DNA from: Nonomuraea endophytica
GTDB taxonomy: Bacteria > Actinomycetota > Actinomycetes > Streptosporangiales > Streptosporangiaceae
Assembly (NCBI RefSeq): GCF_014203235.1
Contig: NZ_JACHIN010000006.1
Span: 62,001 to 126,000 of the forward strand
Direction of reading: 5' to 3'
Length of the DNA: 64,000 bases
Of the stretch, positions 44,615-53,061 are shown piece by piece (position 1 is the stretch's first letter; each line of letters starts with the position of its first letter). Position numbers and translations under genes: made by a program. The notes under the pieces were generated by a model. It was not told where the DNA came from. It saw only the letters and a program-made list of their open reading frames with translations, and searched no databases.

Positions 44615-45223
44615 TCAGTCCTTCTGGAACGCCGGGACCAGCGCCTCGGCCAGCGACTCCACCGAAGGCAGCAGGCCGGCGGCCAGATCCCCCAGCAGAT
44701 ACCGGTGCAGCGCCCGCTGGTGCCCGGCCCCGATCAGCAGCAGCGCGCCCGCCGCCGGATCCAGTGACGCGCGCATCCGCCCGGCCCGCTGCTCGGCCCG
44801 CAGCAGCTCGGCGACCGGCTTCAGCGCGAGATGCGGTCCCACCTCGGCCTCGCGTTCGACGAGCAGCTCGCGCAGCTGGCGGTCGGACTGCAGCGCGCCG
44901 AGAATCGGCATGATCCGCAGGTAGAAGCGTTCCAGCCCGGCGATGACCGCGCCGAGATCGGCCTTCAGGTCGCCGCTGCGTCCGGGGCGGCCGAGCACCA
45001 CCGTCGCGTCGGCGAACAGCGGCAGGTGCAGGTTGATGACGGCCTGCAGCAGGCCGAGCCGGTTGCCGAAGTGGTAGAAGATGCTCGACTCCACGACACC
45101 CGCCCGGCGGGCGATCTCCTTGGTCGACAACGCCAGGCCCGCCTCGCCGAGCACCTCCTCCGTCGCCTTCAGCACCGCCTCGCGCACACCGGTGGACGGG
45201 CGGCCGCGCCGGGACTCCGTCAT
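44615..45223 (-). CDS. TetR family regulator
   Basis: A 202-residue regulator with the HTH at residues 10-58 (VREAVLKATEEVLGEAGL, VVESSIFYHFGNRLGLL) and a helical ligand domain. It converges on the previous TetR gene, leaving 4 bp. It is divergent from the SnoaL-like gene by 80 bp, and two near-identical 20-bp elements with TGAG/CTCA dyads lie between. It presumably represses that gene and itself. Confidence 0.91.
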   Translation of the reverse strand: MTESRRGRPSTGVREAVLKATEEVLGEAGLALSTKEIARRAGVVESSIFYHFGNRLGLLQAVINLHLPLFADATVVLGRPGRSGDLKADLGAVIAGLERFYLRIMPILGALQSDRQLRELLVEREAEVGPHLALKPVAELLRAEQRAGRMRASLDPAAGALLLIGAGHQRALHRYLLGDLAAGLLPSVESLAEALVPAFQKD

Positions 45224-45237
45224 CGCTTCACTCCCGA

Positions 45238-45257
45238 TTTATTGAGGAATCACTCAG
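45238..45257. promoter_or_regulatory. Operator copy 1, TetR/SnoaL promoter
   Basis: TTTATTGAGGAATCACTCAG, with a TGAG-N6-CTCA dyad. It lies 14 bp from the TetR start and recurs with one mismatch at 45269. Confidence 0.82.
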
Positions 45258-45268
45258 GAAAGAGTAGC

Positions 45269-45288
45269 TTTATTGAGTAATCACTCAG
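45269..45288. promoter_or_regulatory. Operator copy 2, TetR/SnoaL promoter
   Basis: TTTATTGAGTAATCACTCAG, with perfect TGAGT-AATC-ACTCA arms. It lies 15 bp before the SnoaL-like GTG, 31 bp from copy 1, about three helical turns. Confidence 0.85.
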
Positions 45289-45303
45289 AAATTGGAGACC
45301 CCC

Positions 45304-45711
45304 GTGAGCATCGAAGCGCGCAAGGACACCGTCAGACGTCTCTACAAGGCCCTTGAGCTCGGCGACGTCGACATCGCCGACGAACTGTTCACCCCCGACT
45401 TCATCACCACCGAAGGCGAGCACCAGCACATCGTCGGGCCCCAGGGCTTCAAGGAGGCCATCCGCGAGGTGCACGCCACGCACGCCGGCCCCAGGTTCGA
45501 GATCCTCGACATTCTCGGCGAGGGCGACCAGATCGCCGTGCGCTGGCGCATGACCGCGACCCACAGCGGCGAACTGCTCGGCGTGCCCCCGACCGGCCGG
45601 GAGGTGTCCATGGAGGCGTTCGCGCTGTTCCGCTTCGTCGGCGAGCGCATCAGCGAACGTCACGCCGTCATCGACCGGCTCGGGCTGCTCAACCAGCTGC
45701 GCGCCGCCTGA
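45304..45711 (+). CDS. SnoaL-like (NTF2 fold) polyketide cyclase-type protein
   Basis: A 135-residue SnoaL-like protein with RRLYKALELGDVDIADELFT at the N-terminus, a GPQGFKEAIREVH helix and the IAVRWRMTATHSGELLG strand pair typical of ester cyclase/SnoaL-like domains. Members act as cyclases, isomerases or small-molecule binding proteins. The GTG at 45304 is well spaced from GGAG; a TTG twelve bases upstream is less likely. It is under the divergent TetR through twin operators. Its substrate is unknown. Confidence 0.88.
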   Translation: MSIEARKDTVRRLYKALELGDVDIADELFTPDFITTEGEHQHIVGPQGFKEAIREVHATHAGPRFEILDILGEGDQIAVRWRMTATHSGELLGVPPTGREVSMEAFALFRFVGERISERHAVIDRLGLLNQLRAA

Positions 45712-45772
45712 GACCGAACCTGCCCGGCGGGAGCCGCGTATCCGGTCATGAGTGCTCCCGAAGGGATCGACC

Positions 45773-46336
45773 ATGACAGGCTCCTGCAAAGCGCGAACCG
45801 CGATCGTCGCCCTGTGCCTGGCCGCCCTGGCCTGCGGCTGCGGCCAGGCAGCGGGGGCGCCCATCGCCTCCGGCGCCGGATACAACACCGCCGACCTGGC
45901 CTTCTCCCAGCAGATGATCCCCCACCACCTGCAGACCATCCAGGTGGCGCAACTGGCCGAGAAGAAGTCCGGCGACACCTACGTCCGGCGGGTCGCGCGG
46001 GACCTGATCAAGAAGGAGCGCGCCGACATCGAGCTCATGTCCTCCTGGCTGCGCTCCTGGGGTACGGCGGTGCCCTCCACCCCGCCGGCCGCCGGTCACG
46101 CCATGCCCGGCATGCTCTCCGCGGTCCAGATCACCGAGCTGAAGCGGCGCAGCGGCGCCGAGTTCGACACGCTGTGGGCGTCGTTGCTGGCCACGCACCT
46201 GGGCAGCGGGGTGCGGATGGCCGAGGCCGTCACCACGCAGGGCGAGCACGTGCCCACGACCACGCTGGCCCGCTCCCTGATCCCCGACCAGCGCGCCCTG
46301 ATCGCCGAACTCGGGGAGCGCGCCGGTCAGAGCTGA
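45773..46336 (+). CDS. DUF305 family exported lipoprotein
   Basis: A 187-residue DUF305 protein with a lipoprotein-type signal (lipobox LALAC-like, Cys near residue 19) and the family core [19 protein letters not shown], with the His pair, followed by later methionines (GHAMPGM). DUF305 proteins bind copper or related metals in exported or periplasmic proteins and are often near copper genes, none of which are seen here. The ATG at 45773 follows GAAGGGA. It is 61 bp after the SnoaL gene. Confidence 0.88.
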   Translation: MTGSCKARTAIVALCLAALACGCGQAAGAPIASGAGYNTADLAFSQQMIPHHLQTIQVAQLAEKKSGDTYVRRVARDLIKKERADIELMSSWLRSWGTAVPSTPPAAGHAMPGMLSAVQITELKRRSGAEFDTLWASLLATHLGSGVRMAEAVTTQGEHVPTTTLARSLIPDQRALIAELGERAGQS

Positions 46337-46499
46337 GGGGCCGCGCCGTAGCGGCGATGTGCGCCGGGCGCGGCATCCGCGCGCCGCGGGGTCATCCCGG
46401 TGGGGCAGTGCCCGGGGTGACCGTCTCTGCCGCCGGGCGTAGCCCTGCCCGCTCCGTGCGGCCGATGCGCGGCGGCGCGCCGGCGGGGACAGTGATCGT
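46337..46499. other. GC-rich spacer before the truncated SARP
   Basis: 163 bp of very GC-rich sequence with no recognisable gene. It may hold the promoter of the SARP-like gene, whose ATG follows GATCGT. Confidence 0.4.
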
Positions 46500-47402
46500 A
46501 TGAGTCTTGACGTCGCGCTATTGGGTCCGATGGAGGTAAGGCTGGGGCCCACGCCGATCCGGCTGACCACCGGCCGGCTGCGGACGCTGCTGGCCGTGCT
46601 GGCGGTGTCGGCCGGAGACACGGTCACCTTCGAGCGCCTGGCCCTGGCGTTGTGGGGTGAGGAGCTCCCGGCCAACGCGCGGCGCAGCGTGCAGACCTAC
46701 GTCACCAGACTGCGCCGCGTCGTCGGCCGGGCGGCGATCCGCACGATGCCCGGCGGCTACCGGCTGGAGGCCGATCCGGAGCGGGTCGACGTGCTGCGCT
46801 TTCGCCGGCTGCTGGCCGAGGCGGCACGTTCGCGCGGCACGGCGGCCGAGCCCGGCCTGGTGGAGGAGGCGGACCGGCTGTGGCGCGGCCCGCCGTTCGA
46901 GGGCATCGACTCCGACTGGCTGCGCGCGAGCCTGGCCCCGTACCTGCAGGAGCTGCATCTGGGTGCGGTGGAGCGGCGGATCGACCTGCGCCTGGCCGAG
47001 GGGCGGCACGGCGAGCTGGTCGCGGAACTGCTCGAGCTGGCCTCCCGGCATCCGCTGCGGGAGTCGTTGTGGGAGCGGCTGCTGGTCGTGCTGGATCGGT
47101 GCGGGCGGCAGGCGGAGGCGCTGGCCCAGTACGAGCGGATGCGGCGGCGGCTGGCCGATGAGCTGGGCACCGATCCGGGCGCGGAGCTGCGCCGGTTGCA
47201 CGCCTGCCTGCTGCGCGACGATCCGCTCCGGCCCGCGCGGGGGCCGGAGGCGCTGGGGGTGTTCGCCGGCCGTACCAGGACACTGGACCGGGCGGGACGG
47301 CTGGTCGAGGTCGAGGACGGGCAGGTGGCGGGGGTCTTAGTCCTGTCGGGGGCGGACGGCGGGGGCCGGACGTTCCTGGCCCTGGTCTGGTCGCCCGCCT
47401 GA
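46500..47402 (+). CDS. SARP/AfsR-type regulator truncated at the NB-ARC P-loop
   Basis: A 300-residue protein. Residues 1-95 are the SARP OmpR-like winged HTH (LLGPMEVRLGPTPIRLTTGR, RRSVQTYVTRLRRVVG). Residues 100-245 are the BTAD domain (LPEDADRLW-type helices, LRESLWERLLVVLDRCGRQAEAL). The last 45 residues begin an NB-ARC ATPase but stop inside the P-loop, which reads SGADGGGRTFLA with Arg where Lys is expected. A full AfsR-like protein would continue 300-700 residues. It is therefore a truncated, probably recently degraded, regulator; the HTH-BTAD core could still activate like short SARPs. Confidence 0.85.
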   Translation: MSLDVALLGPMEVRLGPTPIRLTTGRLRTLLAVLAVSAGDTVTFERLALALWGEELPANARRSVQTYVTRLRRVVGRAAIRTMPGGYRLEADPERVDVLRFRRLLAEAARSRGTAAEPGLVEEADRLWRGPPFEGIDSDWLRASLAPYLQELHLGAVERRIDLRLAEGRHGELVAELLELASRHPLRESLWERLLVVLDRCGRQAEALAQYERMRRRLADELGTDPGAELRRLHACLLRDDPLRPARGPEALGVFAGRTRTLDRAGRLVEVEDGQVAGVLVLSGADGGGRTFLALVWSPA

Positions 47403-47996
47403 GGGCGCGGTCAGCAGGCGCAGCGCGGTCGCGAACAGTTCCGGCGGGCAGTGCCCCGGGGCCAGGAGCGTGAGCAGCCGCATCCCGATGTCGAGAGATT
47501 TCAGGACGGCGTCCGCCTGCTCGTACGGCAGTTCGCCCAGCGCGCTGCCCTCGGGGGCCAGCGGATGGCGGCCCGGCCTCCCTGGCGGGAACAGCAGGGC
47601 GACCAACTCGGCGCGCACGCCCGGATGACGCGTGGCGTGGATCATGAGCTCGACGGTCATCTGCGCGAACGTGTCCTGCTCGCCCGCGCGCGCCCGCTCG
47701 GCCCAGTAGCGCGCGTACTCCTCCCCCAGCTCGCCGGCCTCCCGCCCGGAGTGGAGCAGGTGCTCGGCCTGCGCCCGCGCCTCCTGCCCCAGGCGGTGGC
47801 GCATGACCGCCAGCAGCAGATCCTCCTTGCCGTCGAAGTTGGAGTAGACGGCGCCTTTGGTCAGACCGGCCGCGGCGGCGACCTCGTCGAGGGAACTGCC
47901 CTGGATGCCGCGTTCGGCGAACACCTTCTCCGCGGCCTCCAGCAGCCTGAGCCGATTGCGCTCGCGCTGCTCCTGCCGGGTGAGCCGATCGGTCAC
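47337..47996 (-). CDS. TetR family regulator
   Basis: A 219-residue regulator with HTH (RLLEAAEKVFAERGIQGSSL, GLTKGAVYSNFDGKEDLL) and a TetR_C domain. The GTG at 47996 follows GGGAAGGGAG; the long open frame upstream is the antisense of the protease gene. It is divergent from the TPR-aspartyl protease gene, and two ATAC-N6-GTAT sites lie between, one for each gene, so it represses both. Its 3' end overlaps the truncated SARP by 66 bp. Confidence 0.9.
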   Translation of the reverse strand: MTDRLTRQEQRERNRLRLLEAAEKVFAERGIQGSSLDEVAAAAGLTKGAVYSNFDGKEDLLLAVMRHRLGQEARAQAEHLLHSGREAGELGEEYARYWAERARAGEQDTFAQMTVELMIHATRHPGVRAELVALLFPPGRPGRHPLAPEGSALGELPYEQADAVLKSLDIGMRLLTLLAPGHCPPELFATALRLLTAPSGGRPDQGQERPAPAVRPRQD

Positions 47997-48041
47997 CGCA
48001 CCGCTCCCTTCCCCGCTGTTGACATTCTCAAGAGTATACGA

Positions 48042-48073
48042 ATACTGATCGGTATCCAGATACTCGTCGGTAT
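48042..48073. promoter_or_regulatory. Twin ATAC-N6-GTAT operators of the TetR/protease promoter
   Basis: ATACTGATCGGTAT (48042-48055) and ATACTCGTCGGTAT (48060-48073) share the dyad ATAC-N6-GTAT, centres 18 bp apart. They lie between the TetR start at 47996 and the protease start at 48087; the second touches the protease ribosome site GAAGG. Confidence 0.83.
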
Positions 48074-48086
48074 TTGAAGGATGGTC

Positions 48087-49337
48087 ATGACCACGCGCCG
48101 AACCCTCCTGAAGTCCGCCGTCGCCACCGGCCTGGCGGCGATCACCTCCCCGAAGACCCTCGACAGGGCGGACGAGCTGTTCGCCTCGGGCGAGTTCGCG
48201 TCCGCCGACGCGCACTACCGCAAGGTCCTGCGCGGCGACCCCGACCACGTGCACGCACTGGCCCGGCACGCTCGCATCGCGCTCCTGACCGGCCGCCTGC
48301 CCAGGGCGAAACGCCTGCTCAAGCAGGTGCTGCGCCTCGACCCCGGACACCCGCGCGCACGGGGCGAACTGGCCGACGCCCTGTGGCGCACCGACCAGTT
48401 CGCGGAACTGGCCGCGCTGCTGCCCTCGGTGGACCAGGACGGTCCCACCGCGACGGCGACGCAGTTGCGGAGCTTCGCGGGGCTGCGGCCGTACACGGTC
48501 TCCGGCCCGGCGACGGTCAGGGTGCCGTTCGCGGCGGCCGACCCGCTGCCCATGATCGAGGCGTCGCTGAACGGCGCCCCGCCCGCCTTGTTCTTCCTCG
48601 ACACCGGCGCCCTGTTCGCCCTCAACCAGGACTACGCCCACCGGCTCGCCATCCCCACCTACGGCCACACCACGGGCCGCACGATGTACGGCGAGCACCG
48701 AGCCCACCAGGGCCGCGTCGACACCCTCGCCCTGGCCGGCGGCCTCACGATCGGCAACCTCCCGGTGCACACGATCCCCGACGCCATCCGCCTGACCGCG
48801 CCCGACGGCAGGCTCACCCAGGGCGCGATCGGCACGAGCGTCCTGGCCCGGTTCCTGCCCACCCTCGACTACCCGGGCCAGGCGCTCGTCCTGCGCCGGG
48901 ACCGGCGCACCGCCGTACACGCACGGCACAGCGCGCCCCTGTGGTGGGTCGGCGACCACTACCTGCTCTCCCGCGGCAGCGTGAACGGCCTGGACCCGAT
49001 GGTGTTCTTCGTCGACACCGGCGGCGGCGACATCGGGTTCACCGCGCCGCCCTCCACCTTCACCGCCGCCGGGATCGAGATCCCGCCCGGCGAGGGATTC
49101 CACCCGGTGACCGTACGCGAACTGACGCTCGGCTCGGCCACCGGCCGCGACGTGCCCGGCCTGACCGGCGCCTTCCCCCCGTGGTTCGAGAACGGCTTCG
49201 GCTTCCGCATCGGCGGGCTGCCCACGCACCGGTTCTTCAAGCCGTACGCGGTCACCTTCGACTTCCCGCGCGGGCGCGTTCTCATGGAGCCGGGTGTCCC
49301 CCCGGCGCCCGGCCGTTCGTCGTCACAGGTACGGTGA
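48087..49337 (+). CDS. Tat-exported TPR-retropepsin-like aspartyl protease
   Basis: A 416-residue protein with a Tat signal (TTRRTLLKSAVATGLAA), a short TPR array (residues 30-115; AHYRKVLRGDPDHVHALA), and two retropepsin-like lobes. Each lobe carries an active-site triad, FFLDTGALFAL with Asp172 and FFVDTGGGDIGF with Asp310, so it may act as a single-chain aspartic protease. It is divergent from a TetR with two operator copies between. The ATG at 48087 is best spaced from GAAGG. Whether the lobes are both active is not known. Confidence 0.87.
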   Translation: MTTRRTLLKSAVATGLAAITSPKTLDRADELFASGEFASADAHYRKVLRGDPDHVHALARHARIALLTGRLPRAKRLLKQVLRLDPGHPRARGELADALWRTDQFAELAALLPSVDQDGPTATATQLRSFAGLRPYTVSGPATVRVPFAAADPLPMIEASLNGAPPALFFLDTGALFALNQDYAHRLAIPTYGHTTGRTMYGEHRAHQGRVDTLALAGGLTIGNLPVHTIPDAIRLTAPDGRLTQGAIGTSVLARFLPTLDYPGQALVLRRDRRTAVHARHSAPLWWVGDHYLLSRGSVNGLDPMVFFVDTGGGDIGFTAPPSTFTAAGIEIPPGEGFHPVTVRELTLGSATGRDVPGLTGAFPPWFENGFGFRIGGLPTHRFFKPYAVTFDFPRGRVLMEPGVPPAPGRSSSQVR

Positions 49338-49355
49338 ACCGATCGGGAGGTCGCG

Positions 49356-49694
49356 ATGCAGTACGCCCTGGTGATCTATGCCGAGCCCGGCCTGGCGGAG
49401 ACGTTGTCGGAGGCCGAGCGCGAGGCCATGTACGCCGAGTACTTCGCGCTGGGCGATGACCCGCGCTGCGTCGGCGGCGCCCAGTTGCAGCCGGTCGAGA
49501 CGGCGACCACGGTACGCGTGGCCGGTGGCAGGACGTTGACGACCGACGGCCCGTTCGCCGACACCAAGGAGGTGCTCGGCGGCTTCTGCCTGGTCGAGGC
49601 GGCCAACCTGGACGAGGCGGTCGAGCTCGCGGCGCGGATCCCGGCCGCCAGGCTCGGCGGCGTGGTCGAAGTCAGGCCGGTGGTGAGGCGCTGA
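49356..49694 (+). CDS. YCII-related (DGPF) protein
   Basis: A 112-residue YciI/DGPF-domain protein with MQYALVIY at the start and the conserved GPFADTKEVLGGFCLVEA. In actinomycetes, genes of this kind almost always sit beside an ECF sigma factor of the YCII-linked group, and here a decayed sigma factor follows immediately. The fold is dimeric ferredoxin-like; catalytic function is unknown. The ATG at 49356 follows GGGAGG. Confidence 0.88.
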   Translation: MQYALVIYAEPGLAETLSEAEREAMYAEYFALGDDPRCVGGAQLQPVETATTVRVAGGRTLTTDGPFADTKEVLGGFCLVEAANLDEAVELAARIPAARLGGVVEVRPVVRR

Positions 49695-50102
49695 CCGCGC
49701 TCGAGGCCGTCTTCCGCGAGGAGTGGGGCCGGGTGGTGGCCTCGCTGGTCGGCTACCTGGGCGACTTCGACCGGGCCGAGGACGCCGCCCAGGAGGCGTT
49801 CGCGATCGCCGCGCGGCGCTGGCCCACGTCGGGCATACCGGCGAGCGGCGGACTGCGCACGGCCGAGATCGCGCGCCTTCCTTGTGCCGGAGGAGACCAT
49901 GAAGCGGCGGCTGTCGCGCGCCAAGGCCAAGATCAAGGCGACCGGCATCCCGTTCGCCGTGCCCGGCGCCGACCTGCTGGCCGAGCGGCTCGGCGCGGTG
50001 CTGGCCGTCATTTACCTGATCTTCAACGAGGGCTACAGCGGCCGCTCGTCCGTCGTGACCACGAAGTCGGCGACGTCTTGCCCACGCCCACCGGACCACT
50101 GA
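49691..50102 (+). pseudogene. Decayed YCII-linked ECF sigma factor
   Basis: The sequence starts in phase just after the YCII gene and reads LEAVFREEWGRVVASLVGYL and AEDAAQEAFAIAARRWP, which is sigma region 2 of the ECF group paired with YCII proteins. It then jumps directly to TAEIAR of region 4, missing about 100 residues, and shifts frame before LVPEETMKRRLSRAKAKIKA and GAVLAVIYLIFNEGYSG. A two-base loss near 49875 explains the frameshift, and an internal deletion explains the jump. It lacks a functional promoter-recognition core. Confidence 0.87.
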
Positions 50103-50157
50103 TGATCAACACAGGAACGGTCATGCATCGATCATGTCGTGCGGAGGTGGCGTCCCG

Positions 50158-51267
50158 GTGGCCAAGCGGGCATCGCGCGAACTGGCCTACGCGCTGGCCC
50201 TGCCGCTGCTGGCCGGCGCCGGATTGGCGTACCTGCTGATCGTGCTGCTCGGCGTCGTCGCCACGGCCAACCTCGTCGGCGTGCCACTGCTCGCGCTGTG
50301 CGTGCGCGGGGCCAGAGGGCTCGGCGCCGTCAACCGGGCGCTGGCGGGCGCTCTCGCGGGGGTCCGGGTCCCGGCGCTCGCCGACGTCGCCGGCTGGCGG
50401 GCCCTGGCCCACAGCCTCCTCCGGCTGCCCGCCGCGCTCCTGGGCTTCGGCGTCGCGGCCGGGCTGTGGGGCGGCGGCCTGGCCCTGCTCGCCGCTCCCC
50501 TGTGGCGCCAGCCGGCGCTGCTGAGCCCGGTGGGCGCGGCGATGCTGGTCCTGGCGCCGTGGGCCGTGCATCTCGCGCTGGCGCCGGAGCGCTGGATCGC
50601 GTTCACGCTGCTCGGCCCCGCCCCGAGCGCCGCGCGCATCCAGGCGCTGGAGCGCACCCGGGCCCTGGCCGTCGGCGACGCCGCCGCCGAACTGCGCCGC
50701 ATCGAACGCGACCTGCACGACGGAACCTCCGCCCGGCTGGTGGCCCTGGCCATGAGCCTGGACATGATCCGCGACGAACTCGGCCACCCCGACCGCCTCG
50801 GCCACGCCCGCGCCCTGGCCGACAGCGCCCACCACAACGCCAAGGAGACGCTGACCGAACTGCGCGACCTGATCCGCGGCATCCACCCCCCAGCCCTGGA
50901 CAAAGGCCTCGAAACCGCCCTCGCCACGCTCGCCGCGCGCAGCCCGCTCCCCGTCACGTTCGCCGCCGACCTCCCCGTACGGCCCAGCCCCGCGATCGAG
51001 AGCATCGCCTACTTCTGCGCCGCAGAACTCCTGGCCAACGCCACCAAACACAGCGGCGCCCGCCAGGCCACGATCGACGTACACACCCGCGGCCAACGCC
51101 TCGACCTGCGCGTCCGCGACGACGGCAGCGGCGGCGCCACCGCAGGAGCCGGATCCGGGCTCCGCGGCCTGCAAGAACGGGTACGGATCGTGGACGGCAC
51201 GCTCGACATCCGCAGCCCGGCGGGAGGACCTACGGTGGTCACCGTGGACCTGCCCCTCCACCTCTGA
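50158..51267 (+). CDS. Sensor histidine kinase (HisKA_3 type)
   Basis: A 369-residue kinase with an N-terminal membrane domain of about four helices, the HisKA_3 dimerisation helix RIERDLHDGTSARLVALAM with phospho-acceptor His187, and a C-terminal HATPase domain (LLANATKHSG N box, GSGLRGLQERV G box). It autophosphorylates and passes phosphate to the response regulator that follows 11 bp later. The GTG at 50158 is preferred; ATG at 50134 is possible. The signal is unknown. Confidence 0.9.
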   Translation: MAKRASRELAYALALPLLAGAGLAYLLIVLLGVVATANLVGVPLLALCVRGARGLGAVNRALAGALAGVRVPALADVAGWRALAHSLLRLPAALLGFGVAAGLWGGGLALLAAPLWRQPALLSPVGAAMLVLAPWAVHLALAPERWIAFTLLGPAPSAARIQALERTRALAVGDAAAELRRIERDLHDGTSARLVALAMSLDMIRDELGHPDRLGHARALADSAHHNAKETLTELRDLIRGIHPPALDKGLETALATLAARSPLPVTFAADLPVRPSPAIESIAYFCAAELLANATKHSGARQATIDVHTRGQRLDLRVRDDGSGGATAGAGSGLRGLQERVRIVDGTLDIRSPAGGPTVVTVDLPLHL

Positions 51268-51278
51268 GCGGAGTTCGC

Positions 51279-51923
51279 ATGCGCATCGTGATCGCCGAGG
51301 ACTCCGCGGTGCTCAGGGACGGCCTCAGCCTGCTCCTCACCTCCCGGGGCCACCAGGTGCTCGCCGCCGTCGGCGACGGCGACGCGCTCGAAGGCGCCGT
51401 GGACGAGCACCGCCCCGACCTGGCCGTGGTCGACGTGCGCATGCCGCCCACCTACACCGACGAGGGCCTGCTCGCCGCCATCCGCATCCGCGCCGGCCAC
51501 CCCGACCTCGGCGTGCTGGTCTTCTCCCAGTACATCGAGACCCGCTACACCGCCCAACTCCTGGCCGGCGACGCCCGCGGGGTCGGCTACCTGCTCAAGG
51601 ACCGGGTCGCCGACACCGAGGACTTCCTGGCCGCCCTCGACCGGCTCGCCGCCGGCCAGACCGTGCTCGACCCCGAGGCGGTCACGCAGATCATCGGCGC
51701 GGCCCGGCGTACCGAGGAGCTGGACACGCTGACCCCGCGCGAGCGCGAGGTGCTCGCGCTGATGGCCGAGGGCCGCTCCAACAGCGCCATCGCCGAAGCG
51801 CTGTTCCTGTCCTACGGCTCGGTCGAAAAGCACGTGACGCAGATCTTCACCAAACTCGCCCTGCCGCCCTCCGACACCGACCACCGCCGGGTCCTGGCCG
51901 TCCTGCGCTACCTGCACACCTGA
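51279..51923 (+). CDS. NarL/LuxR-type response regulator
   Basis: A 214-residue response regulator. The receiver domain has acidic pocket EDS at the start, phospho-acceptor Asp52 (VVDVRMPP), and Lys in GYLLKDRV. The LuxR-type HTH covers residues 145-205 (LTPREREVLALMAEGRSNSA, SYGSVEKHVTQIFTKL). It is cognate to the kinase just upstream, and likely controls the membrane protein gene 115 bp downstream. Typical of NarL-type pairs that regulate an adjacent membrane target. Confidence 0.93.
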   Translation: MRIVIAEDSAVLRDGLSLLLTSRGHQVLAAVGDGDALEGAVDEHRPDLAVVDVRMPPTYTDEGLLAAIRIRAGHPDLGVLVFSQYIETRYTAQLLAGDARGVGYLLKDRVADTEDFLAALDRLAAGQTVLDPEAVTQIIGAARRTEELDTLTPREREVLALMAEGRSNSAIAEALFLSYGSVEKHVTQIFTKLALPPSDTDHRRVLAVLRYLHT

Positions 51924-52038
51924 CCGAAGCGCCCGGCAACATCCGGTCGGCGGCGCGCAACCTTCGGCCGTACCGGCACGCGCCGCCGCAGCCCTAGCGT
52001 GCCGGTACGCCCTCTCCCAAGCCGAAGGACCCCGTCCG

Positions 52039-53016
52039 GTGAAACGCCTTCCACCCGCCCTGGCCCTGTTCCTGCTCGCCCCGCTCATCGGCGAGTACTT
52101 GCTGGGCAACATCCCCCTGGACGTCTGGGCGCCGGCCGCGTTCCCGCCGACCGCCCTGCTCTACGGCTGCGGCGCGGTGCTCATCCGCGAGATCGTCGTC
52201 AGGGCGGGCGGCGGCCGGGGGATGACGCTCCTGCTGGCCATCGCCTACGGGGTCGTCGAGGAGGCCCTGGTCACCCAGTCCCTGTTCAACCTCAACTACC
52301 TCGGCCTCGGTCTCGGCTCCTACGGCGAGATCCCCTGGCTCGGCATCAGCGCGCCGTGGTCGGTGTACGTGCTGTCCATCCACTCCGTCTGGAGCATCTT
52401 CACCCCGATCGTCCTCATCGAGACCCTCTACCCCGCCCGGCGCGGACCCTGGCTGCGGGCGCGCGGGCTGATCTCGAACACGATCGGGTACGTCGCCGGC
52501 GCGGTGATCCTGTTCTTCGCCATGTACCTCAACCCGGACAACAAGGCGTTCCTGCTGTCGGCCGGGCAGCTCATCGGCGCCGTCGTGACGGTGGCCGCGC
52601 TGATCGCCCTCGCCTTCCTCACCCGGGGGCGGGGCCGTACCGCCACCCATCGGGCATGGCCGCCCGCGGCGATGGGCGCCTTCGCGCTCACCGGCGGCAG
52701 CGCGATGTTCCTGCTGTTCGAGTTCGGCCCGGCCAGGAAGGTGATCTCCGAACCGCTCACCCTGATCCTGCTCTCGGTGCTGATGACCGTCGTGCTCGCC
52801 GTCCTGGTCGTGAACACCCGCGCCGCCGACTGGTCGCACCGGCACGTGTTCGCGCTGGCCGCAGGCGCCGTCCTGACCTACTGCTGGGCCGGCTTCATGG
52901 TCCAGATCACCCAGTACGGCTTCCACCTCGTCCCGACAGCCATCCAGATCCTCCTGGTCGCCGGGACACTGTGGCTGCTGGCACGCACACACGCGACTGT
53001 CGCCTTGAGCGATTGA
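52039..53016 (+). CDS. Polytopic membrane protein, likely target of the two-component system
   Basis: A 325-residue protein with about nine membrane helices. A segment AIAYGVVEEALVTQSLFNLN recalls the glutamate pair of CPBP intramembrane proteases, but the second-motif histidines are not clearly present and the EExxxR form is not kept, so I do not claim protease activity. The GTG start at 52039 follows GAAGGA. Position just after the two-component genes suggests that it is their regulated output. Confidence 0.75.
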   Translation: MKRLPPALALFLLAPLIGEYLLGNIPLDVWAPAAFPPTALLYGCGAVLIREIVVRAGGGRGMTLLLAIAYGVVEEALVTQSLFNLNYLGLGLGSYGEIPWLGISAPWSVYVLSIHSVWSIFTPIVLIETLYPARRGPWLRARGLISNTIGYVAGAVILFFAMYLNPDNKAFLLSAGQLIGAVVTVAALIALAFLTRGRGRTATHRAWPPAAMGAFALTGGSAMFLLFEFGPARKVISEPLTLILLSVLMTVVLAVLVVNTRAADWSHRHVFALAAGAVLTYCWAGFMVQITQYGFHLVPTAIQILLVAGTLWLLARTHATVALSD

Positions 53017-53061
53017 CAGCTCACTCCTGGTGTTGCCGGTGCGGCCGCGTGCGCCCACCTC

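Noticed and set aside
52039-53016. Membrane protein considered as a CPBP intramembrane protease
   Set aside because: Only a Glu pair resembles the motif; the EExxxR form and the histidines of the second motif were not found.
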